This document shows positions 33,641 to 46,567 of a stretch of DNA of 64,000 nucleotides, piece by piece. The DNA comes from Primula veris (lineage: Eukaryota; Streptophyta; Magnoliopsida; Ericales; Primulaceae). The notes under the pieces are model-generated. The model did not search any database and had not been told where the DNA came from. It saw only the letters and a list, made by a program, of their open reading frames with translations. The position numbers and the translations under genes were made by a program. How positions within the stretch are numbered: position 1 is the stretch's first letter; every line of letters starts with the position of its first letter. The stretch lies in the NCBI GenBank assembly GCA_963682055.1, contig OY821748.1:4994343-5058342 (forward strand), in the 5' to 3' direction.

Positions 33641-34690
33641 TGAGGGTTGTAATGACCTTTTTACCGTTTTGTGTCTTCAGAAACCTGGGATAGCCCCTGG
33701 AATAATTGACAAGGTGTTTCAACGGGATTTTTTGCATTAAAAGGGCAGTATTTTGTAGTACTATGTGTTTTAGTTCCGATTTTTTCTCTAGTACAAGTAA
33801 AATTGGCCGTGCAAGGCATGGGCGTGACTTTTAAAGTTTTTCGTGTTTTGGGGAATCAAATAACTTATGATGTTCTAACAGTTGAATTTGTGTAAATATA
33901 TTTATTATGTGAAATTTACAATAACATGATATTATCGTATCCCAAAATGTCTTGCTGATCACTATAAAGTACTCAGTTCTGACTTCAGAGTGACATTTTC
34001 TTTATTACTTAGGATCCTTTGAATTTTTTCACTGAAGTGTCGCAGATATGTCAGCACTGTTTTTTATCTCTAGAAAATGAATTGTGACTTAGGATCCTTT
34101 TGAGTTGTGATAAGTTTTCGATTTTGCTGGTTGGTCAATAAAAGAAAAAAAGTTGTTCAGTTTACAGCTTTCCAATTCATACCTTTTGCTTAATTGTTGC
34201 AGCGTACATGATTTGATTTATAGTCCGAGTAAACTAGGATGTTTCAAGCTGAATAAATCCAGCTTATTTCTCTCTTGAATGAACCAGATTATTTTCTCAA
34301 AATTGCAGCCTGACAAACCCAGCGGTATCATATTGTCATTATTTCATTTCAAGATTCTGCTTCTACAATGCTATCGATTACTCGTCGATATGTATGGCTA
34401 AAATTTTATAAAGTGCATTCTTTTGTTATCGCAATGTAATCATATTAGTATAAGCTTGCCAAATTACGGTTTTAGGTTTCTCTGTATGTAATCTCTTCAA
34501 GGAACGCTCGTCCATCATTATTGTGCATTTACCGCATACCACAATAGTTAATTTTTACTACATTAAAGATTTTTTGTTATTAGTTATCTAGCTATCTGCC
34601 TTTTAGCTATTGTCTCATAATAATAGATAAATGAAAAATGTAAGCAAATAAATAGGTTTGAGTAAAACAAGAAAACCAACCCAAAATATC
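33641..34690. other. 3' flank and spacer, no gene seen
   Basis: AT-rich, with no conserved frame. The short phrase 'cttaggatcctttgaattttt' recurs in part at 34010 and 34088, suggesting a small local duplication. Confidence 0.5.
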
Positions 34691-34695
34691 AAATA

Positions 34696-34767
34696 GGGCA
34701 TTTGGTCTAGTGGTATGATTCTCGCTTAGGGTGCGAGAGGTCCCGAGTTCAATTCTCGGAATGCCCC
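34696..34767 (+). tRNA. tRNA-Pro (anticodon AGG)
   Basis: A 72-base cloverleaf. The acceptor stem GGGCATT pairs with AATGCCC and is followed by discriminator C. The D arm includes the A box TGGTCTAGTGG, the anticodon arm is CTCGC-TTAGGGT-GCGAG with AGG in the loop, and the T arm is CCGAG-TTCAATT-CTCGG. The encoded molecule lacks CCA, as eukaryotic genes do. There is no intron. A T run at about 34780-34785 provides a Pol III terminator, and CAA-like leader sequence precedes the gene. Confidence 0.97.
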
Positions 34768-34789
34768 ATTAAATTCCAATTTTTTATCA

Positions 34790-35909
34790 TCTTTTAATTT
34801 TGTGCAAATACCAGTGGATCCTACAGTATTGAAATATTTTTACTTTAGTTTATAAAATAGCTACAACTATTCCCCCCATTTGTAGAGATTAAATATTTGG
34901 ACCCAGTCTTCACTGAAAAATAAAACCGCTGGAGGTGAAAATACCACTTTGAGTAATATTTACAATTTGTTTCAAAAAAAAAAAGAAAGTAATACTTACA
35001 AAGTTTTAGGCATGTGGATATAAATACACCATTATAGGCATATGGAAAGAAAGAAAATAAACATATCGGGTTTTATTTGGAGAAAAATACTTTAAAAACG
35101 TGTTTCACGACAAGTATACAAAACAATATCTTATTTTATTTTTTAATCAAAATCATAAAAGAATTCATTGTTTTAACAAAATTGCCAACATTTCAAGTTT
35201 CTTTATCATACGATTTGTTAAAATTACAAATGAAAATTTAATTTCTAAATTTCAAAGGATGACTGAACTTAAATCTGACTCTATTTCAACCTCAATAAAT
35301 GTAATTAGTTGAATAAGTTTTAACTACATCATAACATTTCACAACACGAAGGTTGTAACTTATACCAGGTACTAAATTATCAGACATACGTAAGTGAAAT
35401 AAAAAATAAAAAAACCTATGTCATGTTATTTCATTGGACAAATATAAAACTGGTTGGCATATACGATCCACCACTAAGGTCATGCAAAATTGTCTTTTCC
35501 AAAACTTATGTGTCTCGTTGTCTTAGCTTTATTAAAAAAAAGTCTTTAAACATATTAAAAAAAAGTCATATTAAAACGAAATAAACAAGAACATGAGACA
35601 CCATAAATATGAGGGACCAGTTCTGTAGTATCTCATTCTATAAATTACTTGTAACAATTTATTAAAACTCATAAAAGAATTTCATCAACTATACAGATCA
35701 ATTACAGTTTCAAAATTTTCTCTTAGCAATTTGGGGAAAAAAATCGATTTTCCCTCCAAATAAATTTACCCCAATTTCCCCTCCACTTTACCAAACCCTA
35801 ATTTATTCACTAACTCGTTCAAAGATTCATTCTTTAGCTCCAATTTTGACCAAAATATTCATATATGTATGTAAAACCCTAATTTCCCATTTCAAAATTG
35901 TCAACAAAA
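34790..35909 (+). other. Spacer and upstream region of the BRCT gene
   Basis: AT-rich, no gene seen. Close to the coding start are two AAACCCTAAT telo-box-like words, near 35811 and 35877, typical of genes expressed in dividing cells. Confidence 0.4.
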
Positions 35910-38900
35910 ATGGACCCCTTTGTTGGTGATACTCAGCCTCCTCCACTCTCTGGTAATTATTAATTTAAATTGGCATATTTAAAAAAATTGTTAATTTCAA
36001 AAGTTGACTTATGTTTTTTTTAGTTATATTTTTTTGTAAAAATATTCCATGATTGTTGTCTTTTTTACATGAGGTTTTTCAGTTTTTCAAATATGTCATG
36101 TGTGTCAGTATGTGTATTAAGCTTGTAAGGATGATAATATTTATATTTAATATGTTTAATCAGATGTGAAGTCAATCTTTTTTTTTTTTATATAGTTTGC
36201 TTATCAGTCACCAGTTAAAGATCTATTCTTTTGTTTGTTTTCATTGTAAAGTAGGGGTTTTTTTTTACATAATTATGATGTAATAAGATGATTAGAGTCA
36301 ACCCTTTTTCGCTATAGTGTAACAGCGCTCTTTTAAATAATCTAACCTGGTTTACAATTACTGATAAACAAAAAGTTAATTGAAGTTTGATATCCTTAAA
36401 TGAAGAATAGTAATCCTTTGAAAAAAAAGATGTTGTATCTGATTTAGAATATAATTAGATGGTAGGATAACTTTAATGATTATTTTTGGTTTTCTGGCTC
36501 TGAAGTGTGATGTTGCGGAAGATGTAAACTTTTTTTGCTATAATTAAGCTTGATATTTGTAAAATTTATAAATTGTCAGTATATATGATTTTCTCTACAT
36601 ACTTAACTTGTTCATGCCAATTTCCTTTTGAATTGCATTAAACACTTGTGTCATACTCTGATTGTTAGTTAGGATTGTCCTTTCCGTAATAATACTTGAG
36701 TAAAAATCTAAAGGTTTGATCCATTTCAGGGTAAAAAAAACTCGACCTAGTTTTGGATTTGTTAGCTCTTGCATTGATCATTTAGATATCATTGTACCCT
36801 AAAGTAGACAGAGTATCTTATTTTTGACTGAAGAAAGAAAATTTAAGTGTTTGGATGAAAAAAAAATGATAAAGTATCTTAACTACTTGAGCCAAGAGCT
36901 TAGTTGGATGGATGGAGTTAACAAACTAATCAGTGTATATAGTGAGTGGTTTAAATCTAAAAATCCGGTACAGCTTGACAAATCTGTAGATGTTAACAAG
37001 ATTGCATGCCTCGATAAATTGTGTAGATGTTAAACTTAACGGTTTGAAATGTGATGTGATTAAAATACAATTTAATTTTATTGATAAGTTATTGTAATTT
37101 AGCACTTTGATTGAAGGTAAGTAGTCATACCTTCTGATTGTTTTTCTTTATCTACTCGAAACGAATTTTGGTAAAGAAGGAAAAGAACATTGATAATTTA
37201 TGACCAGTTTTTTAGTTGAATTATAAATCACTGATCTGCATAATAAGTATAGATGGGTTTATATACGAGGTTATAAGTTATATGTTCAATACACCTGTTT
37301 GGAGTGCATGTGAAGTGTGTGGTATCTCTGCTGAAACCTTTTGTAAGCTTGAGTTTTAGGTAGGTATATAAATGAATTCTTAGTAGTGACTCAAATGATA
37401 AATCTATGCACATATTTTTTGTGTAACTATGCCTTCACTTTTTTGGAGAAGAGATATCAATGCACGTTGACCTTCTATTATAGCAGGTGATAGCTATAAA
37501 GATGAGGACTTCGATCACATTCTTGGATGTACATTTTCTTTCATGGAAACTGCACCTTTCGATGATGGGTTAGAGACCCAAGTAATGAATTTCGAAGATG
37601 AAACTCCAGTCCTATATGAAGATGGGTTAGAGACCCCAATTATGAAGTTTGAAGAGGAAACTCAAGTCCTATTCGAAGATGGGTTAGAGACCCAAGTAAT
37701 TGACTTTGTAGATGAAACACAAGTTTTAGACGATTTTGATGGTTTTGAAAACCTGGATACCCAGTTACTAGACGAATGGAATAATGAAGAAACAGATAAT
37801 ATAGATGGCGAAGAATCTGATAAAACAAATAAGTTATGTGATATAGTGGAATCTGATAGATTAGTTTGTTCTTCGCAAGATCATGAGAATACCACTATCT
37901 CCAAGAAAGATGATAAGGCAAACGAGGCAGAATTAGATGCTCTATTTTACAATCAGACGGGTGCAGGTTACTTTACTTTCCATATCTTCCATTCTTTGGT
38001 TGTGATCCCTTATTCTTTCACTGAAATATCTAGAAGTTTTAAATAAAATGTTATGATCTACTAATGTTTTGTTTTCTTCAGATTTTAAGGTTCTATTTGG
38101 TTTTCTTCTCTGCATTTCAGTTTTTTTTTTTCTCTTCATGTTCTTGTCCCCATCTTTTATGTTTTCTGGCAGAACGAATACCAGTTTTCAAATGTCATGT
38201 GTTTTTATGTTTTTTATTTTGTTTCATCAAACAGTTTAGAGTTGTATGAACGTACCTTAAAAACGAATTTCTGTGTAAGCAAATTTCCTTTCTGGTTCCT
38301 GTTTTTGAAAGTGTTTCCTTCTTAGAGACAGAATGCATTTTTGCGAACCAATATTTCCAAGTCCACCCTTTCAAATGTTTCAAATTATGATTTAATTATC
38401 ATGTTGACACTGGATTACACTTTTATTATTTGTTCCAGGGGTAAAATTGGATTTTACTTCAGTACGTGTAGCAGCTATACGGGCTTCTGGTTTAGCAGTT
38501 CGTCAAAAAGCTCCAATTATCAAAATCACTGAATTTCATTCATCAATATCTGAGGACAAAGAATCTCCAAGAGGAAGTCCTACACTTAAGGGCAATAATG
38601 CCATAAGTAGAACACCACTTGTTCATTCATTGGAAAATAGTGAAAGCCCTTCAGAAAAAGAACAAGTTAACGAAAGAATAGAAGAAACGAAGATAGGAAA
38701 TTCAGCAGTGAGGCAGCTTTCTATGCATGATGTAGAAGTTGTCGAGAGTGAAGGGCATAATGGTACTGACCAATATGAAGTGAAAGATGTTGGGTTGAGC
38801 TATGTTGATTCCCAAGAACCAAGTGAATTGTCCCAAGCTAATGCACTAGAATTTGTTGACAAATTTATAAAATCCAGTGAAACAAATTTTACTAAAGCAT

Positions 38901-41900
38901 TTGACATTGTAGGGTCGACCGCGAAAAAATCAAAAGTTGTCTCGAGTATCGAAGGGATGAAAAATTTGGCTAGAAGAAATGGGTTGAAATGCACATATGA
39001 CAAGAATGTGGTTTATGATTGGGATGATAACCTTGAGGATGAAGGAGAGGGAGAGTTTCTTAGCAGAAAGAAAAAGTTGTTGTTTGATGGAGAGGAAACT
39101 TGTTCAGCTTCAAAAATGCTTAGTTCAAAGAGAACTGTGAAGAAAGCTAAGATTGAAGAAGTGAAAAAGAATCTATTGAAAGAGTTAAATGAAAAGTTGA
39201 ATGTCAATTTGCAAGATGGAGCAAAAGCTATGTCTTCTGAAAAGTATTTGCAAGACATATGTAATGTAAAGACTGATACGGAGCAAACCCATGAAGGTTC
39301 CATAGGTGAACGAGAGAATCATAAATTGCCTCGTAAGTATTTTTTACGAAAGAGATGCGGTCCATCTAGCGGTGACGATCTTATAAGAAAGTCCAAGCAA
39401 CAGAAGATAAGTTGTGCAAATTCGAAAAGAGAAATGACTGTTGTGTCCTTGAAGCAATGTAAAAGTTCGAGGAAGCAACATAAAAAAATTGACACATTTG
39501 ATGTTGTTGCTCCATCAAGTCGGCGAGGACAAGTCCATTGTTGTGCACCCATTGCGTCTCGAACTAGGCAATCAATTGGTAAAAATATAACATTTGATAC
39601 CAGTATTGACATAAGCTGCGGTGAAAGAAGAAAAAGTCGTGGAAGGTTGTCAGATAGTGGGCATCGACCCATTAATCAATTTGTTGGTCAACATAGAAAT
39701 GAAAACTCTTGTGAAGTCTTGAACCAATCAAAAAGAAATCCTGGGAGTTTTACTTTCAATCAGGGCATTAAAAGGTTAACACGGTCATCTTTATGTGTGA
39801 ATACAGCTTTTGCTCCTTCGGATAAAGAAAGTGAGAGGGACTTCTGTAAGGAGAGTGGAGATGAAGAAGACTTAAAAGAGGGTAATTCAAAATGTAAGTT
39901 TATAGAAAGAGAATTTTTGAAGTTAGACGTATCACCACGAGAGAGAAGCAAGCTATCCGTTTTGACATCGTCCTCACCTGCATCGCCTATTTGTATGGGT
40001 GACGAGAATATCACACAGTCTTGCAGGAAAAACTTATCAAAACTATTAATAAAGAAAGTAACTAGAAAAGTTTCATACGGAGTTGAACCTGCATATATGT
40101 TGGAAAGGCCGATGAAAAGGAGAGATATGTCCAATGTTCGAGTTATATTCTGTCACCACTTGGATGATGACATAATCAATCATCAGAAGAAGGTATAATT
40201 CGTTGAAACTTGAAAGTAGTCTTATATATACGGTTGGTCGTGTATTATATAATTGTATCTCCCATGTCATTAGACCTCTAGGCTCTTCTAAGGAAAGTTT
40301 TTTTTTTTAAAGACTTCTACGCAAAGTTGTAGACTGCAAAAATACAAGGAAATATATTTGTTTCTTCTTTATGTAAGAACTTTAATTTTTTGTTTTGTTT
40401 TTCTTTGTTTTTGTTATAGATAGTAGCCAAGTTGGGATCTTCTGTAGTACCTTGCATTAGAGAAGCAACACATTTTGTGGCTGATAAATTTGTAAGGACA
40501 AATAATATGTTGGAAGCTATTGCTTTGGGCAAACTAGTAGTGACACACCAGTGGCTTGAGAGCTGTGAACAAGGTAGCTGTTGTATTGATGAGAAGAGTT
40601 ACATACTAAGAGATGCCAAAAAGGAGAGAGAATTTGGGTTTAGTCTGCCAGCTTCTTTGGCACGTGCATCCCAACACCCACTTTTACAGGTGAGAACTCT
40701 ATACCTTCATAATAGTTTACTTGATGTGTTTGCTTATAATTGAAGTGATTTTTCAAGTTTTAAAAGGAAATCGTTCTGCAGGGGCTAAAAGTCTGGATTA
40801 CTCCAAATACTAGGCCTGGCTTTGAAATATTGTCAAGCTTGGTTAAGGCGGTTCATGGATTGGTATGTAGTCTCCTATTTCTATCAAAACCGATTTGATT
40901 ATTAGGATGTGTTTCATTACCTTCAATCTCTCTGTAAAACGGAGGAGCAGAGATGAACTTTCATTAATTGATTTCTAAAACTCCCTACTTTTTTTTAAGT
41001 TAAAACAAGTGTTCTCATTCTGGAATCAATTTGCATTTAATTTTATATTTATCTATTTTAGAAATCTGACTTAGAGGTGTAGGTCTTGCTTCGATTTTTT
41101 ACGGTTTGGTGTAAGCTCCTATAGCATATTTTCTTTAATCATCACTCGACATGTGCATTTTGGGAGTTGCATTTTCATAATTTTATGTTCTTGCATGCCT
41201 GAACCTCCTACCTTTGCCCAAAAATCTCCATGTTATGAAGTTCTGATGTTTTGTATTTTCAAAATTTGTTATCTCGCTTTCAGTGTTTTCTTTGTGAAAA
41301 CTAACTTAAGTTATGACAATCAGCCTGTGCAAAGAATTGGTAGATCGGTTCTCAAGGATGAAAAGGTTCCAGACGATCTTATTGTTTTGTCCTGCAAGGA
41401 AGATTATGCTGCATGTCTCCCTTTTATTGAGAAAGGTACGCAATTATAATTTATTTGTCTGGCTTTAAGTAAAATAAAAATAAGAACACAATAAAAAACC
41501 GCATACAAAGTACATTTTTACAATAGATTGGGTCCATCGACTCCATCCGTCTCAGACTGGATTTGCAGCTAAAATTAACGTCAGTTTATTTTGAAACTAT
41601 TCCTGTTTTCGTGAAATTTATGGAGGATAATTTTTCCTTTTTTTTACTGGCAGAATTTTTTATCCAATTCAAAATGGTGTTGACTGAAACCTGATAGAAA
41701 CAAATTATATTAGAAGATATAATAAAATCGAACATATTTGCTTTTCAATGTCATGTACAAGATTCAAGATTAAGATGCTGCTTAGTCAATGGAAATTAAC
41801 TAATTTATATGCAGGAGGAGTAATTTTTAGTTCGGAGCTTCTACTGGATGGAATAGTAACTCAGAATCTAGACTATGAAAGGTTAGTTACAAGCCGGCGT

Positions 41901-42178
41901 CTTTAAACCTTTTTTTTTCTTTGCAATAAGCACATAGCGTTTATTTCGCTAAGATAATATTTACAACGCATCCTTGTATGTTTAAACTTCAGAAAGCAAT
42001 TGTTGTGACAGTATTTATTTAAAATTTCTTTTAGCGCCCCAATAATGTTTTTCCTTATTGCTTTTTGTATTATGTTTTCAGACACAGGCTGTTTGATGAT
42101 CATGTCAAGAAGACCCGTTCAACCATGTGGGTAAAACAAAACAGTAATCAGTATCTTCGGGTTGCCAAGTGCAAATAG
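35910..42178 (+). CDS. Tandem-BRCT protein with N-terminal TQ-rich repeat
   Basis: Eight exons: 35910-35952, 37487-37966, 38439-40192, 40420-40689, 40782-40862, 41324-41435, 41815-41881 and 42082-42178. All are GT-AG with phases matching, giving 967 aa. The N-terminus has TQPPPLS, then three tandem ~20-residue units of the type DGLETQV..FEDET, in total six TQ and one SQ within about 150 residues. Such clusters are typical ATM/ATR phosphorylation domains. The middle is long, basic and low-complexity. The C-terminus holds two BRCT domains: the first spans the exon 3/4 joint with the conserved Trp in THQWLESC (about residue 804), the second runs from GLKVWITP to about residue 945. The layout resembles MDC1/PTIP-like DNA damage mediators and plant BRCT-containing repair proteins. 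A role in reading phosphorylated partners at DNA breaks is inferred. Confidence 0.9.
37555..37737 (+). repeat. In-frame 60-bp repeat, three units, in BRCT gene exon 2
   Basis: Units beginning GATGGGTTAGAGACCCMA at 37563, 37620 and 37677 each encode about 19-20 residues containing LETQV or LETPI followed by an acidic stretch. Expansion of the unit multiplies TQ motifs. Confidence 0.9.
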
Positions 42179-42998
42179 GATTTTTTTTCTTGTACAATAT
42201 CTCAATATAATTTATTTATTTTGTACCAAAGTATTGTGTTTATCATTTAGTGCGAGTTGTTTGTTATGTTCCTTACCAGCACCTTGTAAAGAGCTGACTT
42301 GATTTGCACATTACAATTTATTGTCAACCAGGTAATGTACAATTTAGATTTTATGATGTTTTTCTCTAGTTTTGAGGGATTGCTATTTATATTAAACTAA
42401 CATTTGCAGATAAATCTTACATATGATGCTTGCAGTGTTCACAAAAAGAAATCGCTGCATATAGTTGTGTTTTAATTTTTACACATGAAATACGAGTACT
42501 ATAATTGTGGTCTTGCTTCTGAAGGGCTATTTTGGTCGTCATCAGTTGAACGTATCTCTGTAAACTTAAGAATGAGATAAGTTTGTGGTGCACTAATAAC
42601 TTAAGAAAAATTATAATGATTGAGAGTAATTTTCTTAAAAAGCCCTGAAGAGGAAACAAGGCATCACTTAGAATCATAGGAGTAGCTTAAAGGATACTCA
42701 AAAGGCCAAGGCTTCTTAACATATGCAGAATCAGGTGTTGAAAATAGGTGTTAACTTGTGAGGAGCTTAAAATCTGCTGCTCTTTAGGTTGCCAAAACTA
42801 TGACTCAATAAGTAAGGCATACGAACATTACTAAAGTAAGGCCAAATTACCAATAGCACTTGATTGTTGAAACAAAAACTACGCAACACGAAACATAAAA
42901 ACTTGCATAAACACAAAATAGTCTACAAGGGATAGCAGCAAAACATCAAACAAATCCAAAGTGAAATTATTAATGCATACTAAATCATATAATCCGCC

Positions 42999-43175
42999 TC
43001 ATTTCATTTTTGCTTCAGTAAAGAGAACATGTCGATTAACACGGGGATCATATTTGCGAAACTCAAGCTTTGTTTGAATTCCCTTGGGATTCTTTCTCTT
43101 CACATAAAAAAAGCCAGTCCCAGCAGCAGAGACGAGCCTGATAAACAATGAAGATGTCTTCTTCTTCTGGCCCAT
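42999..43175 (-). CDS. Ribosomal protein L33 family (bL33), organellar type
   Basis: A complete 58-aa protein in one coding exon, start MGQKKKTSSLFIRL and end VLFTEAKMK. The sequence (RLVSAAGTGFFY, KRKNPKG, LEFRKYDPRVNRHV) is the bacterial-type bL33 fold nearly end to end. The length equals that of plant nuclear-encoded L33 family members assigned to mitochondrial ribosomes. No long presequence is present, so import would rely on an internal or non-cleaved signal. The bases before the ATG read TCTGATAG, a good acceptor. A matching donor GTACGTT (45060-45054) places a leader exon near 45061-45170. The chloroplast L33 is normally plastid-encoded, so a mitochondrial role is favoured. Confidence 0.93.
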   Translation of the reverse strand: MGQKKKTSSLFIRLVSAAGTGFFYVKRKNPKGIQTKLEFRKYDPRVNRHVLFTEAKMK

Positions 43176-45060
43176 CTATCAGATCAAAGTGTTATTAGGA
43201 TTCAGCAATTTTCTAAACCTCCAATCAGACACTTTAAATTTAAATTCAAACACGCTTATAACATAAAAATATGAAATCACAACTTATCATTAAAGATAAC
43301 TAGTTTTGTAAGAGTCTACTATCAGAATTAGGCTAGTTAGCAAAACACCAGACAAATGACTTGCATTCGAATTATCAAGTACGACACTTATGCCATACTA
43401 AAAAAAGTCTAGAAAACAGAAACGATAACCACAACCAGTTATTGAATATAGAAGTTTAATAAGAGCATATTATCGAAATTTAAAAGACGTGAAACGACTC
43501 ACAAAGACAGGCCGCTAGAAAAATCAGGAATTATAAACACGATAGGTTTATGCTCAGTGATTATATCACCACGCCCTTTCTTTAAAGTTCTTGGAGATAA
43601 GAATTTTTTCTTAAATAAGTTCCCAATATGAGAGTCAAAACAAAATGTATCAAGAGAAGAATCGTTACTAGAGCAAGGGAAGGAAAGCTGGCCATTTAAC
43701 TAACACAATGTTCATTAAGCTTTAATTTAAGTTCACAACCTCCACGTCCTGTCACACACTGTGTAAGGGAAATAAGAGGGTGTATGAGTCTTCTATACAC
43801 TTTACCCCTTATTTCCCTCTTATAATGAGTTTGAGAGTTAGTTTAAAAGTCACAAACATAGCATACATTATAAACAAAGTAGCAACAAGGTGAAACGAAC
43901 TTGATTCCTGGTTTACCAAAGACCTATAACTATCATATCATATAAAGGAATAAGCTATAAGTTCCTATACTCTTTTATTTCCAGAGTAAGCTACTGATTT
44001 CTAATCGTACAAGTTGGTCTTTACTTAACTGTACACTTGCTATTCAGATCAGAAAGAGTTTGGTTCAAAATTGAGTTTTTCGGTTCAACCGTTATAAATT
44101 ATAGTAGTCAAATATTTCCACAGTATACATTATCAAACTCCTTCCACAACATGATATTCTACAGCGCAAAACGTTAATCATACGGGGATTAGTAACTATA
44201 AACCGTTAATATCAAACTATTTGTATCAGATCACAGCATACAAAAATTGCACACAGTGCACAGAGAAAACAACAATTTTTTATATCAGAGCTTTATATAT
44301 TTAACACAAATGCTCATATGGGAAAGTATCAGTTGTATCCTTTATGCTTAATTAAAAAAAATTACAAAAAAAAGAAAAAGAACTGCACTTATACATCAGA
44401 TGATGAATATACACACATATGTACAAAAATAATTACGACCGATCCAAAGGGAGGTCAAATAAGTCAGGTATCTTGATCAAATCAAAACCCTACAAATTTT
44501 TTTTATATCTTTTGGGTCTGACCCATTTACTAACTTAACACTCACCACTAACCAGTCTACTAATAGTTTTATTTAAATATATAATTTTAGCCAAAAATGA
44601 AGGGTTTTAACATTATTTTATATATAAAAAAAAAGTGGTTCTTTTAAACAATTATACTCCAGTTGTATACATGGAGAGGATCTAGGCATAATCAAAAAAA
44701 ACCCATTTACTGTTATGTATTTTCTCAGTATAATTTGATTAAAAAAAAGTGACCTGGCACCCCTAATAAATAAATAAATAAATAAAGGATTTGGGTGCAT
44801 TTTAATTTTATTTAAATTTTCTCATCCCTCGTTTTCAATTACTGAATTCGCCAAATAAACTGTGGTGTATTAGTCTACTACTGTATTAGATAGTCGTTTT
44901 AATTTTAAAAAATATTAATTAAAGATGAAATCGATGGACAATCAATTCTAATCCAAATCACACTCTTATAACCCTATTCTATTTTTTTCGAAATAAATCA
45001 TGTAAATGTAACTTTAGTTTTAGAGCGAAAATAGAAATAGAAATAGAAAGAACAACGTAC
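43176..45060 (-). other. Probable leader intron of the L33 gene
   Basis: Runs from donor AAG|GTACGTT (minus strand, 45060) to the acceptor ending just before the start codon. It is AT-rich, with no gene seen. It contains an imperfect hairpin at 43761-43820, with arms 'gggaaataagaggg' and 'ccccttatttccc'. The leader exon upstream contains a CT run followed by TA repeats (about 45120-45152). Confidence 0.5.
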
Positions 45061-45171
45061 CTTAACTTTAAATTGACTATGGAGAACTAGATATGTAAAT
45101 ATGAATATATGTCTATATATCTATGTGTATATATATATATAGAGAGAGAGAGATGAGAATAAGAAGCTACT

Positions 45172-45844
45172 GAAATATAAAACCTATGAGTGCTAAAGGT
45201 TCGGTCTCGACCCCATAACCTTCGAATCCCGATCCCGAAAAAATGAGAACACGACGTTTAAAATACCTGATAGTTTGATACCGGATGGGCCGGAATGTGA
45301 TAATATTGAAACGGGTAAAGTTATGAAACAAGTAAAAAAATGGCATTACAAATTTACAACTTTGTTTTTTTAAAAAAAAATTAATGTACAATTTAATTAC
45401 TTGACACCTCACATATATTCATTATAAACAATATGAGCATCAATCTTCAAAAATAAATAAAAAATACGAGCATCTAGTTAAAATTTTTGTTTAAACAAAT
45501 AAGTTAATGAACGACGATATATTTAGGTCTGGCTATCTTGTATATTAAAGTAAACCTGTATCTATTTCTTTTCTATTTTTAATAACTATATTTTTTTACT
45601 AAATCAATTATATATAATAAAATATTAGATAACTTTGTTAAGAAAAAAACATAATAGGAGACTAAAAATACCATATACAGTATATACCATTTAATTAATT
45701 AATAACTCTCACCCTGTCCAAAATTATAAAAATGCATTAGGAACCCCAACAAATTAAAAAGCAACTGAATAAATATACTTGTATTTATTCATACCAGTAC
45801 CGTTTGTGTGAAACCAAGTATATTTTGGTATGTATTTACGCAAA
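45172..45844. other. Spacer between L33 and hAT-like copy 2
   Basis: AT-rich upstream sequence of the L33 gene, no gene seen. Confidence 0.5.
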
Positions 45845-45852
45845 CTCTTGAG

Positions 45853-46395
45853 TAGGGGTGGGTAAAAAATCCGCAAACCCAATTCAATACGTCTCGCCCA
45901 AATCCGCTATATATTTTGCGGGTTGGGTTAGAGTTAGGTTTACGAACCGCGAGTTAATCCGTCTCAACCCGTAATATATATATATATATATATATAATTA
46001 TAAATATATATATATTTATATATATACATTATGTGTATTTCAAGATATCAACATTCCATTTTTATTATATTTTAGTTTTATTATTTGTTCGTGAATGTTC
46101 TAAACATATTTTGATTGGTTTTAATTTATATTTTTCTTTAAAGTTCAATTTATTTTAAAATTTAGATTAATTATGCAAAATATGAAAAACAAATGACCAA
46201 AATATAATTTTAGTAATCAATACCAACCCAACCCAAGCGCAATTTATTTTGTGGATTGAGTTGGATTAGATTGTGTTGTGATTTTAATTATAAACGATTA
46301 ATTTAAGTTGACTTGACATTTAAATTTTATAAACCCGTAAAAATTCAGAATTAGTATTGAGGCTAAACCGGTCCAATCCGCCATGTCTCCCCCTA
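45853..46395. mobile_element. 543-bp hAT-like non-autonomous element, copy 2 (intact)
   Basis: The ends are TAGGGGTGGG and CTCCCCCTA. The flanking 8-mers CTCTTGAG (45845-45852) and CTCGTGAG (46396-46403) match at 7 of 8, fitting an aged hAT target duplication. The inner sequence is rich in GGGTTGGGTT/CAACCC words and has a (TA)n centre at about 45976-46025. It is the only uninterrupted copy of a family also found at 5900-6640 and 59765-62111. Confidence 0.85.
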
Positions 46396-46525
46396 CTCGT
46401 GAGAATCAAAATTTGAGTAACAAATTAGTAAAATTCCAATTGAAACGGGACTTATAAGAAGAATAAGTGAAAAGATCTCTTTCCAAAATACTAGTAGTAG
46501 TACAGTTTATTTAACCCAGCTAAAA

Positions 46526-46529
<4 letters not shown>

Positions 46530-46564
<35 letters not shown>
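46530..46564 (+). repeat. (AG)n tract abutting the NDUFA8 start codon
   Basis: About 17 AG dinucleotides run directly into the ATG at 46565, so the leader next to the start codon is a microsatellite. Purine-rich GA tracts in plant leaders can act as GAGA-type elements. Confidence 0.8.

Positions 46565-46567
<3 letters not shown>

Noticed and set aside
36824..37033. 69-codon frame in intron 1 of the BRCT gene
   Set aside because: Looks protein-like in parts, but has no splice sites joining it to the gene and no recognised family.
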